DNA from: Maritimibacter sp.
GTDB taxonomy: Bacteria > Pseudomonadota > Alphaproteobacteria > Rhodobacterales > Rhodobacteraceae
NCBI GenBank assembly: GCA_017792445.1
Contig: CP051232.1
Location: 3,446,001-3,510,000 of the forward strand
Length of the DNA: 64,000 nucleotides
Direction: 5' to 3'
Within the stretch, counting starts at the first letter, position 1. Every line of letters begins with the position of its first letter. Position numbers and translations under genes: made by a program. This document shows, one piece after another, positions 1 through 9,054 of the stretch. Under the pieces are notes generated by a model that saw nothing but the letters and a program-made list of their open reading frames with translations, made no database searches and was not told the origin of the DNA.

Positions 1-2
1 GC

Positions 3-407
3 AGCCCCGAGACGATGCAGAAGGACCCGCGCTATGAGGATGTGCTGCTGGACGTCTACGACCACCTCGAGGCGCGTCTCGCGGCGGCAGAGGCGGCGGG
101 CATCCGGCGCGACCGGGTGATCCTCGACCCCGGCATCGGCTTCGGCAAGACGCAGGAGCATAACCTGACGCTGCTGCGCCACCTGTCGCTGTATCACGCG
201 CTGGGATGCGTTCTGCTGCTGGGCGTGTCGCGGAAACGGTTCATCGGCACAATCGGAAACGCACCCGAGGCGAAGGACCGCGCGCCCGGCTCGGTCGCGG
301 TGGCGATGGCGGGCGTCGCGCAGGGTGTGCAGATCCTGAGGGTCCATGATATGCTGGCCACAAGACAGGCGCTTAGCCTGCACTCGGCCGTTCACGGAAT
401 GAGGTAA
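3..407 (+). CDS. folP: Dihydropteroate synthase, C-terminal part
   Basis: This gene is cut by the left edge of the window. It condenses 6-hydroxymethyl-7,8-dihydropterin diphosphate with p-aminobenzoate in folate synthesis, in the cytoplasm. The reading frame is open from base 3, and its first residues (SPETMQ) match the middle of the enzyme rather than a start. The visible 135 residues contain the late TIM-barrel motifs: DPGIGFGKT, the GVSRKRFIG phosphate-binding segment, and the RVHD element close to the C terminus. The stop is followed four bases later by the glmM start, the usual folP-glmM pairing in proteobacteria. Family assignment is very secure; only the N-terminal half is unseen. Confidence 0.96.
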   Translation, partial: SPETMQKDPRYEDVLLDVYDHLEARLAAAEAAGIRRDRVILDPGIGFGKTQEHNLTLLRHLSLYHALGCVLLLGVSRKRFIGTIGNAPEAKDRAPGSVAVAMAGVAQGVQILRVHDMLATRQALSLHSAVHGMR

Positions 408-411
408 GAGC

Positions 412-1761
412 ATGACACGTAAGATATTCGGCACCGACGGTGTTCGCGGTCGCGCGAACAGCTACCCGATGACGGCGGACCTTGCCCTGCGCCTTGGCGC
501 GGCGGCCGGTCGCTATTTCCGCAAGGACGGCACCAACGGTCACCGCGTGGTGATCGGCAAGGACACCCGGCTGTCCGGCTACATGATCGAGAACGCGTTG
601 ACGGCGGGGCTGACCTCGACCGGGATGAACGTGCTGTTGCTGGGGCCGGTCCCGACCCCGGCTGTGGGGTTCCTGACCCATTCGATGCGCGCCGACGTGG
701 GCATCATGATCTCGGCCAGCCACAACCCGCATCAGGACAACGGCATCAAGCTGTTCGGCCCCGATGGCTACAAGCTGTCGGACGAGGCCGAGGCCGAGAT
801 CGAGGCGCTGCTGGAAGGCGAGATCGACTATGCCCGCCCCGAGAACATCGGCCGCGCCCGGCGGATCGACGACGGGCGGCGCGGCTATATGGAATTCGCC
901 AAGACGACCTTCCCGACGGGCCGCCGCCTGAACGGGCTGAAGGTGGTGGTGGACTGCGCCAACGGCGCCGCCTACCGCGCCGCGCCCGAAGTGCTGTGGG
1001 AACTGGGGGCCGAGGTCATCTCGATCGGCACCTCGCCCAACGGCACCAACATCAACGCGGGCTGCGGCTCGACCGACACGGCCCTCGCCGCGCGCACCAT
1101 CCGCGAGACCGGGGCCGACGTGGGCATTTGCCTGGACGGCGACGCGGACCGGGTGATGATCCTTGACGAGAACGGCGAAGTCGCCGACGGCGATCAGATC
1201 ATGGCGCTGTTCGCCTCTCGCTGGGCCGAGGCGCAGCGCCTGAAGGGCAACACGCTGGTCGCGACGGTGATGTCGAACCTGGGGCTGGAACGCTATCTGG
1301 GCGGGCAGGGCATCACGCTGGAACGGACGCCGGTCGGCGACCGCTATGTTGTCGAGAGGATGCGCGCGGGCGGCTGGAACCTTGGCGGCGAACAGTCGGG
1401 CCACATCGTGATGACCGATTACGCGACCACCGGCGACGGCCTGATCGCGGGGCTTCAGTTCCTTTCGGCCATGGTCGAGGGCGACCGCCGTGCGTCGGAC
1501 CTGTCGGTCAGCTTCGCGCGGGTGCCGCAACTTCTGAAGAACGTCCGCTATGCCGCCGGCACCGAACCGCTGGCGCTGGCCAACGTGAAGAGCGCCATCG
1601 GTGACGCCGAGGCGCGCCTGAACGGCAGCGGCCGCCTGCTGATCCGCAAATCGGGCACCGAACCGCTGATCCGCGTCATGGCGGAATGCGAGGACGAGAC
1701 CCTGCTGACCCAGGTGGTCGACGGGATCGTGGCCGAGGTCGAGGCCGCCGGCGTCTCTTAA
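412..1761 (+). CDS. glmM: Phosphoglucosamine mutase
   Basis: The enzyme interconverts glucosamine-6-phosphate and glucosamine-1-phosphate, feeding UDP-GlcNAc for peptidoglycan and LPS. Its 449 residues equal the usual family length. The phosphoserine loop SASHNP places the catalytic serine at residue 103. The metal-binding DGDADR motif lies at 242-247, the sugar-binding GEQSGH motif is present, and the C-terminal [12 protein letters not shown] phosphate-binding loop is intact. A GAGGTAAGAG ribosome site precedes the ATG, which is four bases after the folP stop, so the two are probably co-transcribed. The gene ends four bases inside the convergent gene on the other strand. Confidence 0.98.
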   Translation: MTRKIFGTDGVRGRANSYPMTADLALRLGAAAGRYFRKDGTNGHRVVIGKDTRLSGYMIENALTAGLTSTGMNVLLLGPVPTPAVGFLTHSMRADVGIMISASHNPHQDNGIKLFGPDGYKLSDEAEAEIEALLEGEIDYARPENIGRARRIDDGRRGYMEFAKTTFPTGRRLNGLKVVVDCANGAAYRAAPEVLWELGAEVISIGTSPNGTNINAGCGSTDTALAARTIRETGADVGICLDGDADRVMILDENGEVADGDQIMALFASRWAEAQRLKGNTLVATVMSNLGLERYLGGQGITLERTPVGDRYVVERMRAGGWNLGGEQSGHIVMTDYATTGDGLIAGLQFLSAMVEGDRRASDLSVSFARVPQLLKNVRYAAGTEPLALANVKSAIGDAEARLNGSGRLLIRKSGTEPLIRVMAECEDETLLTQVVDGIVAEVEAAGVS

Positions 1762-2228
1762 CGGGACAGGCTCAGGGCGCGGTAGACCTCGGTGCGCATC
1801 TCGGCCTCCGGGGTCTTCTGCGGATCGTCCACATAAACCTCCCAGATCGGCATGGCGCCGTCGAGGTCCTCTTCGGTGATGCGGTCCCACATCGCCTGAT
1901 GGGTCTGGTTCAGGTTCGCGTAGGGGCCGACATGCACCGTTTTCATCGCCGGTCCTTCGGGCAGCGTGGCGCCGTAGACAAGCCGGTCCGCCTTGCCCAG
2001 ATCGCCGGGACTGACGAAGGCGCCGCAGTGGAAACGGACGCTCGATCCGGACGGCATCTGCGGATAGACCGCGATCGGGGCGCTTTGCGGCTGGATGCCG
2101 TGACGCGCCAGAAAGTCGAACAGCTCGGCAAAGGCAGAGCCCATGGCCTGCCCGATCTCGGACATCTCGCACTCTCTCTCGACAAAGAGATAAGGCTGCT
2201 CCGGCAGCATGACGCGTTCGAATTCCAT
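1758..2228 (-). CDS. GyrI-like small-molecule-binding domain protein
   Basis: This is a 156-residue stand-alone protein of the GyrI-like/SOUL-type effector-binding fold found at the C terminus of AraC and MerR regulators. Visible features are an N-terminal strand with an FVERE segment, a central VYP motif, and the late [17 protein letters not shown] segment typical of this fold. There is no DNA-binding domain, so it is probably a ligand-binding or hydrolase-type GyrI protein rather than a regulator. The start at 2228 was chosen because AGGAGG lies seven bases upstream; an upstream in-frame ATG would add 23 unlikely residues. Its 3' end overlaps the glmM stop. Ligand unknown. Confidence 0.8.
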   Translation of the reverse strand: MEFERVMLPEQPYLFVERECEMSEIGQAMGSAFAELFDFLARHGIQPQSAPIAVYPQMPSGSSVRFHCGAFVSPGDLGKADRLVYGATLPEGPAMKTVHVGPYANLNQTHQAMWDRITEEDLDGAMPIWEVYVDDPQKTPEAEMRTEVYRALSLSR

Positions 2229-2468
2229 GGCCGTCCTCCTGTGATGCCCGGCTGACGATAGGGCCTCACGAGCGCTTGAACAGGAAAAGTTAGGCATTCC
2301 GTGCTACTATTTTGGGCAACCCGCCCGTGCGCATGGCGCCAAAACCCACTGGCGTGAAGTTTTCGCTGCGTCGCAGCATTTTTGAACCGATCCAAGCTGG
2401 CCAATCATGCCCGTGCGGCACAGCTTACCAGAGTGGGAGGACAAGACCGGGCAGAAAGGATCTTTCCC

Positions 2469-2663
2469 ATGTGTCTCACCACCGAAGCCCTCATGCTGTT
2501 CCTCAGCCTGCTGCCGCAGGAGATCGTCGACATCTCGGACGAGCGGATCGTCGTCCGTGCCGAGGTTCGCGATGCCGTCTGGCAGGTGAAGGGCGATGAA
2601 TGGTGCACCCAGGCGCCGAAGATCGACGCGGCATTCCGGCTCAGGCAGGGCAGCGACGCCTGA
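2469..2663 (+). CDS. Small hypothetical protein (64 aa)
   Basis: A short reading frame starts with MCLTTEALMLFLSLLPQEIV and has an AGAAAGGA ribosome site eight bases before the ATG. The product has a hydrophobic first third, followed by an acidic and basic mixed segment containing one Trp-Cys pair (EWCTQAPK). I do not recognise a family. It lies divergent to the GyrI-like gene with about 240 bases between the starts, and convergent with the MFS gene. Codon use and third-position GC look like those of its neighbours, which favours a real gene. No function can be inferred. Confidence 0.5.
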   Translation: MCLTTEALMLFLSLLPQEIVDISDERIVVRAEVRDAVWQVKGDEWCTQAPKIDAAFRLRQGSDA

Positions 2664-2717
2664 TCCGCGCAGGCGCCCCGGGGCCGGGCGTGGCCCCGGG
2701 GCGCCGCCAGGACGTGA

Positions 2718-4025
2718 TCAGACCTTGTCGCGGCCCATCGCCAGCACGCAGGCCATGGTGACCGCAGCGGCGGCCAGCATGTAGTAGCCGACATAGGCAA
2801 GGCCGTAGGTCGACTGCAGGTAAGTCGCCGCGTAGGGCGCCAGCGACGCGCCGAAGATACCCGCGAAGTTGAAGGTCAGCGACGACCCGGTGTAGCGCAC
2901 ATGCGTCGGGAACGGCGCCGCCAGCGCGGCACCGATGACGCCGTAGGTCAGGCCCATCAGGAACATCCCCAGCGTCACGAAGCCGTAGATCCCTGCGATC
3001 CCGCCGCCCAGCAGCGGCGCCAGCAGGAACGAGAACAGCGCGATCAGCGCGGTGACGACGAGCAGGAAGGCATAGCGCCCGGTCCGGTCCGCGATCTTGC
3101 CCGCCAGCACGATGGCGGCGGCGAAGATGACCGAGCCATAGATCTGGATCAGCAGCGCGTCGAGGAACGCGATCTGGATGACCTTCACGTTGTACGACAG
3201 CAGCCACGCCGAGCAGACGTAGAACAGCACGAAGGTCACCAGCGCCACGAAGGTGCCAAGGAACAGGCTGCGCTTGTGGCCCCGGAAGACCTCGGCCACC
3301 GGCACGGCGGCGCGCTCGTCCTTTTCGACGGCCTTCGAGAACTCGGGCGTCTCGCTGATCGACAGGCGCACCCACAGGCCAAGGCCGATCAGCAGGATCG
3401 ACGACAGGAACGGCAGGCGCCAGCCCCAAGTCAGCAGGGCCTCTTCGCTGATGAAGTGCAGCAGGATCCAGAAGAAGCCAGACGACAGGAACAGGCCCAC
3501 CGGCGCGCCCAGCTGCGGGAACATGCCGTACCACGACCGCTTGCCCGGAGGCGCGTTCTCTGTGGCCAGCAGCACCGCGCCACCCCACTCGCCGCCAAGG
3601 CCGAAACCCTGACCGAAGCGGCACAGCGCCAGCAGGGCGGGAGCGGCCACGCCGATCTGGGCATAGGTGGGCAGCAGGCCGATGATGACGGTCGACACGC
3701 CCATGGTCAGCAGGGCCGCGACTAGCGTCGCCTTGCGTCCGATCCGGTCGCCGAAGTGGCCGAAGACCACGGCGCCGAAGGGACGGGCGAAGAAGGCGAT
3801 CGAGAAAGTCGCGAAGGACGCCAGCAGGGCGGTCATCGGGTCAGAGCCCGGAAAGAAAAGCGCCGGGAACACAAGCACGGCGGCGGTTGCGTAGATGTAG
3901 AAGTCGAAGAATTCGATGGTGGTGCCGATCAGGCTTGCCAGCAGCACCTTGTGCGGCGCGTTGACGGGCTTTGCGGGCGTTTGGGGCGTGGCGGCCATGT
4001 CGGCCGTAGTCATTGTATCGGACAT
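2718..4025 (-). CDS. MFS transporter, metabolite:H+ symporter (MHS) family
   Basis: This is a 435-residue inner-membrane secondary transporter with about twelve hydrophobic segments. The N-terminal TIEFFDFYIYATAA segment, the loop 2-3 signature GHFGDRIGRKATL and the CRFGQGFGLGGEWGGA segment are diagnostic of the MHS subgroup, which includes shikimate, alpha-ketoglutarate, proline/betaine and citrate symporters. Substrate cannot be told from sequence. The start at 4025 gives a normal 35-residue cytoplasmic N terminus; the ribosome site (GGATCC) is weak, and an internal ATG four codons later is possible. It appears to be a single-gene transcript. An alternative name would be ProP- or KgtP-like transporter. 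Confidence 0.9.
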   Translation of the reverse strand: MSDTMTTADMAATPQTPAKPVNAPHKVLLASLIGTTIEFFDFYIYATAAVLVFPALFFPGSDPMTALLASFATFSIAFFARPFGAVVFGHFGDRIGRKATLVAALLTMGVSTVIIGLLPTYAQIGVAAPALLALCRFGQGFGLGGEWGGAVLLATENAPPGKRSWYGMFPQLGAPVGLFLSSGFFWILLHFISEEALLTWGWRLPFLSSILLIGLGLWVRLSISETPEFSKAVEKDERAAVPVAEVFRGHKRSLFLGTFVALVTFVLFYVCSAWLLSYNVKVIQIAFLDALLIQIYGSVIFAAAIVLAGKIADRTGRYAFLLVVTALIALFSFLLAPLLGGGIAGIYGFVTLGMFLMGLTYGVIGAALAAPFPTHVRYTGSSLTFNFAGIFGASLAPYAATYLQSTYGLAYVGYYMLAAAAVTMACVLAMGRDKV

Positions 4026-4178
4026 GATGGGATCCGGGGAAGTTTCGTTCGAATTTCAGGGCGTTCGGGTATTTTCGTTACAAGGGTCCGGCGCTACGCC
4101 GGGTGGGGCGGAATGGAAAGGTCCGCTCCGGTCCCGGTTGGCGGGGTTGTCCCGGACGCATGGCTTGCCCCCGGAACG

Positions 4179-4207
4179 AAAATCGCCGGCCCCTGGGGGC
4201 CGGCGAT
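4179..4207 (-). terminator. Intrinsic terminator of ilvC
   Basis: A perfect 12-bp inverted repeat (ATCGCCGGCCCC paired with GGGGCCGGCGAT, two-base loop) lies 31 bases after the ilvC stop. It is followed on the minus strand by TTTTCG, the classical hairpin plus U-run. It separates ilvC from the downstream MFS gene. Confidence 0.85.
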
Positions 4208-4237
4208 CCTGTAGCTCTCGCGATTTGTGTCGCGGGA

Positions 4238-5392
<1,155 letters not shown>

Positions 5393-5848
5393 ATGCTTGA
5401 TGACACGGACCGGCGATTGCTGCGGCTGTTGCAGGACGATCCGGCGCGGGGCGTGGGCGACCTTGCCGAACACGCCGGACTGTCCGTGGCGCAGACCCAG
5501 CGGCGGCTGGACAAGCTGAAAGATACCGGCGTGATCCGGGGCACCCGCGCGGTGATCGACTGGCGCGCGATGGGCTGGACCGTCGAGGTCTCGCTGCGGG
5601 TGACGCTGGACAAGACCCAGCAGAACGCCTTCGACGAATTGCTCGCCGCCGCCCGCAAGGTGCCCGAGGTGATCGAGATCCAGACCTTTCTCGGCAAGGT
5701 CGACGTGCGGCTGTACGTGATCGCGCGGGATATGAATGACTATCAGCGGATCTACCGCGACCACATCCTGACCCTGCCGCATATCGCCGACATCGAGGCG
5801 CTGGTGCATGTCGCCACCGTGAAAGCCGAGGACTGGATCCCCGTATGA
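5393..5848 (+). CDS. Lrp/AsnC family transcriptional regulator (first of a pair)
   Basis: This 151-residue regulator has an N-terminal winged helix-turn-helix (about residues 3-60, DDTDRRLLRLLQDDPARG... followed by LAEHAGLSVAQTQRRLDKL). The C-terminal RAM/AsnC ligand-binding domain (about 65-148) contains the VIEIQTFLGKVDVRLYVIARDM beta-alpha-beta core. Such proteins form octamers or other higher assemblies and sense amino acids. It overlaps the next regulator by ATGA and is divergent from ilvC. The pairing suggests hetero-oligomers. The ligand is unknown; a branched-chain amino acid is a guess from context only. The ribosome site before this ATG is weak. Confidence 0.92.
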   Translation: MLDDTDRRLLRLLQDDPARGVGDLAEHAGLSVAQTQRRLDKLKDTGVIRGTRAVIDWRAMGWTVEVSLRVTLDKTQQNAFDELLAAARKVPEVIEIQTFLGKVDVRLYVIARDMNDYQRIYRDHILTLPHIADIEALVHVATVKAEDWIPV

Positions 5849-6300
5849 TCGAACTGGACGACATCGACCGCCGTCTGCTGCTGTTGCTGTCCGAGGACGC
5901 GACCCGTTCGGCAGGGCAGCTTGGCCGGATGGTGGGGCTTAGCCAGCCCGCAGCATGGCGGCGGGTGCAACGCCTGTACCTGTCCGGCGCGATCCGGGGG
6001 CGGCGGCTGGATCTGGACGCCGAGAAGCTGGGCTTCGGGGTGACGGTGTTCCTCGGCGTGAAGCTGGCCACCAAGGGCCGCGTGTCGCTGGACGACTTCG
6101 AGCGCATCCTCGGCGCGATCCCCGAGGTGCAGCGGGTCGAGCATGTGCTGGGCCTGTACGACTATCGCCTGCGCGTGGTGGCGCGCGACCTCGCCGACTT
6201 CGAGCGCGTTCTGCGGCGTCGCATCATGGCGCTGCCGGGGGTGGGCTCGGTCGAGGCGAACGTGATGCTGAGCGAGGAGCGACTGCCGGGGCCCCTGTGA
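5845..6300 (+). CDS. Lrp/AsnC family transcriptional regulator (second of a pair)
   Basis: This is the second 151-residue AsnC-type regulator, translationally coupled to the first through a four-base overlap. The winged helix-turn-helix (residues about 3-60, IDRRLLLLLSEDATRSAGQL) precedes a RAM domain with EVQRVEHVLGLYDYRLRVVARDL. It is clearly paralogous to its neighbour in length and architecture but quite divergent in sequence, so this is not a recent duplication. Tandem AsnC pairs recur in Rhodobacterales as far as I recall. The stop is followed by the GC-rich repeat at 6329-6394, which may terminate transcription. Confidence 0.92.
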   Translation: MIELDDIDRRLLLLLSEDATRSAGQLGRMVGLSQPAAWRRVQRLYLSGAIRGRRLDLDAEKLGFGVTVFLGVKLATKGRVSLDDFERILGAIPEVQRVEHVLGLYDYRLRVVARDLADFERVLRRRIMALPGVGSVEANVMLSEERLPGPL

Positions 6301-6328
6301 GGCGTCGCGGGGCCGGGAGGTCGAGGAA

Positions 6329-6394
6329 GGGGGCTCTGCCCCCGTCCCGCTGCGCGCGACTCCCCCGAGGTATTTGGAAAGAGAAGAAGCAGGC
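6329..6394 (+). repeat. Dispersed GC-rich repeat, copy 1
   Basis: This 66-bp element begins with a self-complementary GGGGGCTCTGCCCCC hairpin. It continues through GCTGCGCG and CTCCCCCGAGGTATTTGG, and ends AAGAGAAGAAGCAGGC. A nearly identical copy in inverted orientation lies at 16442-16503; a looser relative is at 38555-38588. All three sit in intergenic DNA just after a gene. I recall similar elements in many Rhodobacterales genomes; they look like mobile or spreading terminator-like palindromes. Confidence 0.75.
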
Positions 6395-6478
6395 GGGCTG
6401 CGGTCCCGTGCCGCGTTGTCGTACAGCCGTCATGGGCGCTTTCTAGCGTTCGGGGCGGATGGGCGCGGGAGACCTGCG

Positions 6479-8062
6479 GTGGATATTCGCGAATTGATGG
6501 CGGAAGGCGCGCCGGCGCGCGACCTTGCGGCGGCGTTGCTGGTGCGGCTCAGGGCGCTGCGGGCCGAAACGCAGGCCGAGGCGGCGGCGACATTGGACAG
6601 CTGGGCGCCGGCGCTGGCCGGGGACGGGTTCCGCGACAGCGCCGGGAACCTTGCCAGTTATCTTGCCCTGCGCGCGCGCGACCTGACGCTGGAACAGGAG
6701 GCGCTGAACGCGCTGGGGCTCTCGTCGCTGGGCCGGTCGGAAAGCAACGTGATGGCCTCGGTCGACGCGGTGATCGCGGCGCTGGCGGCGCTGGCGGGCG
6801 AGGGGGCGGTCGCGGGGGGCGTCTGCCTTGGACGCCGCCGGGCGCGGGCGTTGATCGACAGGCGGCGCGACGCGATCCTTGGGGCCGGCACGCCCGAGAA
6901 CACCACGCGCATCCTTGTGACGCTGCCCTCCGAGGCGGCGACCGATCCGGGGCTGGTGGCCGGGCTGGTGCGGGCGGGCGGCGCGGCGGTGCGGATCAAC
7001 TGCGCCCATGACGGGCCCGAGGCCTGGGCCGTGATGATCGCCCATGCGAAGGCGGCAGAGGCCGAGGCGGGGCGGCGGGTGCCGGTGCTGATGGATCTGG
7101 CGGGGCCGAAGGTGCGGACCCGTGCGCTGTCGGTGCCGCCGGAGATCCTTGGCCGCGAGAAAAAGAAGACCCTGAAAGCGATGCGGCGCGACGGTATCGC
7201 GCCCTCGGTCCGGGGCGGGCGGCTGATGCGCGGCGACCGGATGGTGCTGACCGAGGCGCTGGCGCCGTCCGAGCCCGTGTTCGCCGCGACGCTGAGCCAC
7301 CCGGAACTGCTGGACCGGCTGAAGCCCGGCGCGATGGTCTGGTTCGACGACGGCAGGATCGGCGCGCGGGTCGAGCGGGTCGAGGGCCGCCGCGCCGAGC
7401 TGGAGGTGCTGCACGCCCCGCTGAAGGGCAAGCGGCTGGCGCCCGAGAAGGGTGTGAACCTGCCCGGTGTCGAAGTCGACATCCCGGCGCTGACCAAGGC
7501 CGACCGGGCGGCGCTGGACTTCGTCGTCGGGCACGCGGACATGATCGGCTACTCCTTCGTTCAGACCGCCCGCGACGTGCGGGGCTTGCAGGCCGCCATC
7601 GCAGACCGGCTTCCGGACGGCGCGCCGATGCCCGCGCTGGTGCTGAAGATCGAGACCGACCTTGCCGTGCGCAACCTGCCGCGCCTGATCGTTCAGGCGG
7701 GCGGGTCCGGCCCGGTGGCGGTGATGATCGCCCGGGGCGACCTTGCCGTCGAGATCGGTCTGGAACGGATGAGCGAGATCCAGGAAGAGATCCTGTGGCT
7801 GTGCGAGGCCGCAGAGGTGCCGGTGATCTGGGCCACGCAGGTGTTGGAAGGGCTGGCCAAGGAGGGCTTCGCCAGCCGGGCCGAAACCACCGACGCCGCG
7901 ATGGGCCAGCGCGCCGAAGCGGTGATGCTGAACAAGGGCCCCTTCGCCGTCGAAGCGGTGGCCTTTCTGGACAGGGTGCTGCGGCGGATGGACCGGCACC
8001 AGTCGAAGAAGTCTCCCCGGCTGGCGCCCCTGCGGGCGTGGAAGGGGCCGGAAGGGCTGTAA
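6479..8062 (+). CDS. Pyruvate kinase-like protein lacking the C-terminal domain
   Basis: This 527-residue protein carries the catalytic barrel of pyruvate kinase, which transfers phosphate from PEP to ADP. Visible motifs are TLPSEA, a degenerate MRxNxSHG element (VRINCAHDG), DLAGPKVRTR, and the KIETDLAVRNL segment in the place of the KIENxxG active-site motif. GDLAVEIGLERM and VIWATQVLEGL...SRAETTDAAMGQRAEAVMLNKG complete the barrel. The barrel is preceded by about 150 extra residues, and the allosteric C domain that normally follows is absent. A GTG at 6479 with GGGAG upstream is preferred; an upstream ATG lies inside the repeat element. Catalysis is likely but unproven, and regulation must differ from the standard enzyme. 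Confidence 0.82.
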   Translation: MDIRELMAEGAPARDLAAALLVRLRALRAETQAEAAATLDSWAPALAGDGFRDSAGNLASYLALRARDLTLEQEALNALGLSSLGRSESNVMASVDAVIAALAALAGEGAVAGGVCLGRRRARALIDRRRDAILGAGTPENTTRILVTLPSEAATDPGLVAGLVRAGGAAVRINCAHDGPEAWAVMIAHAKAAEAEAGRRVPVLMDLAGPKVRTRALSVPPEILGREKKKTLKAMRRDGIAPSVRGGRLMRGDRMVLTEALAPSEPVFAATLSHPELLDRLKPGAMVWFDDGRIGARVERVEGRRAELEVLHAPLKGKRLAPEKGVNLPGVEVDIPALTKADRAALDFVVGHADMIGYSFVQTARDVRGLQAAIADRLPDGAPMPALVLKIETDLAVRNLPRLIVQAGGSGPVAVMIARGDLAVEIGLERMSEIQEEILWLCEAAEVPVIWATQVLEGLAKEGFASRAETTDAAMGQRAEAVMLNKGPFAVEAVAFLDRVLRRMDRHQSKKSPRLAPLRAWKGPEGL

Positions 8063-8233
8063 CCGCCGCGCGCCGTGGAAGGCTGACAGAAAATTGATGC
8101 GCGTTTGAAACTTTTCCGCGTGTCCTTGCGTAGCTACCTGCATCAGGGCCGGAAAAGTTGAACCGGGGTGTCGTTTCCGGCACTCTGGCCTTCGTGTCAG
8201 CCGGCATAAGATCCGCAGGAGGCGGCCAGCGTC

Positions 8234-8581
8234 TTGGAAGACGAGAAGACAGCACTCGCAGGTGAACTCGCGCTTGGCCTTCTGGAAGGCGAAGAGCGGA
8301 CCCGTGCGCTGAGACTGGTCGAAAGCGACCCGGACCTGCGCATGGCGATGATGTTCTGGAACGAGAGGCTGGTCACCCTGTGCGACGAGGACGAAGCGCC
8401 GGAAGTGCGGCCACCGGCGCGGGTGCAGCGTGCGATCGAAACCTCGCTGTGGGGAGAGGCGGTGATGCCGCGGCCCGGCTTCTGGGATGCGCTGTTCGCG
8501 CCGGAGAACCGCGGCCTTGTGGTTGCGGTCGTCGTGGCGAAGGCCGCTTTGCTGGGCTGGATCTTCTACCTGTTCTTCTGA
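8234..8581 (+). CDS. Anti-sigma-factor-like small membrane protein
   Basis: This 115-residue protein begins EDEKTALAGELALGLLEGEE, the typical N-terminal helix of RskA/ChrR-type anti-sigma factors in which a small domain binds an ECF sigma factor. It continues with a helical segment (RALRLVESDPDLRMAMMFWNERL) and ends in a single hydrophobic helix at about residues 93-115. The periplasmic domain normally after the helix is missing. No sigma factor gene is adjacent. Start is TTG at 8234 with AGGAGG eleven bases upstream; no better ATG exists in frame. It could be a truncated anti-sigma remnant or a dedicated short inhibitor. Confidence 0.62.
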   Translation: MEDEKTALAGELALGLLEGEERTRALRLVESDPDLRMAMMFWNERLVTLCDEDEAPEVRPPARVQRAIETSLWGEAVMPRPGFWDALFAPENRGLVVAVVVAKAALLGWIFYLFF

Positions 8582-8609
8582 CCGCGGACCCGATCGGATC
8601 CGCGACGGA

Positions 8610-8828
8610 TTACTCCGCCGGGGTCGGAAGCGCACCGTCCATGGCGCGGCCGATATAGGGCACCGCCAGTATCGTCGCGGCCAGCGTCGAGACCAGCGCC
8701 ACCCCGAGGATCGCAAGGTGCTGCGAGAACCCGGCAGAGATGGCGTAAGCCACGATGGCGACAAGCGGAATATGCAGGAAGAGCGCGCAGACCAACTGGA
8801 GCCGGCGCTTGAGTGTGAGCGTATTCAT
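8610..8828 (-). CDS. Small two-helix membrane protein (hypothetical)
   Basis: This 72-residue protein starts MNTLTLKRRLQLVCALFLHI, with a good GGGAGG ribosome site nine bases upstream. It contains two hydrophobic stretches, at about residues 10-30 and 38-58, separated by a short polar turn, so both ends are predicted on the cytoplasmic side (basic N terminus, positive-inside rule). I do not recognise a family. It converges on the anti-sigma-like gene and is divergent from the S8 protease gene, with 226 bases of AT-richer DNA between those starts that must carry two promoters. Confidence 0.55.
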   Translation of the reverse strand: MNTLTLKRRLQLVCALFLHIPLVAIVAYAISAGFSQHLAILGVALVSTLAATILAVPYIGRAMDGALPTPAE

Positions 8829-9054
8829 CGGGGGCCTCCCTTGGCCTTCGGTGAGTGGCGTAAGACAGCGTCTCAGGTGCGCAGGAGGATTGCAAGCGGC
8901 GGCTCTGGCGGCATGCCGCAAAAGCGGGTGATCGCGCCTCGGACGCCACTTTGGTCCCTCTGAAGCTGTTCAATACCGCGTAAAACAATCGACAGTTGAG
9001 CGAAATCGTGGCAGGCTGTGGGCATATTTCGATTGTCTGTTTGGATGACGCACC

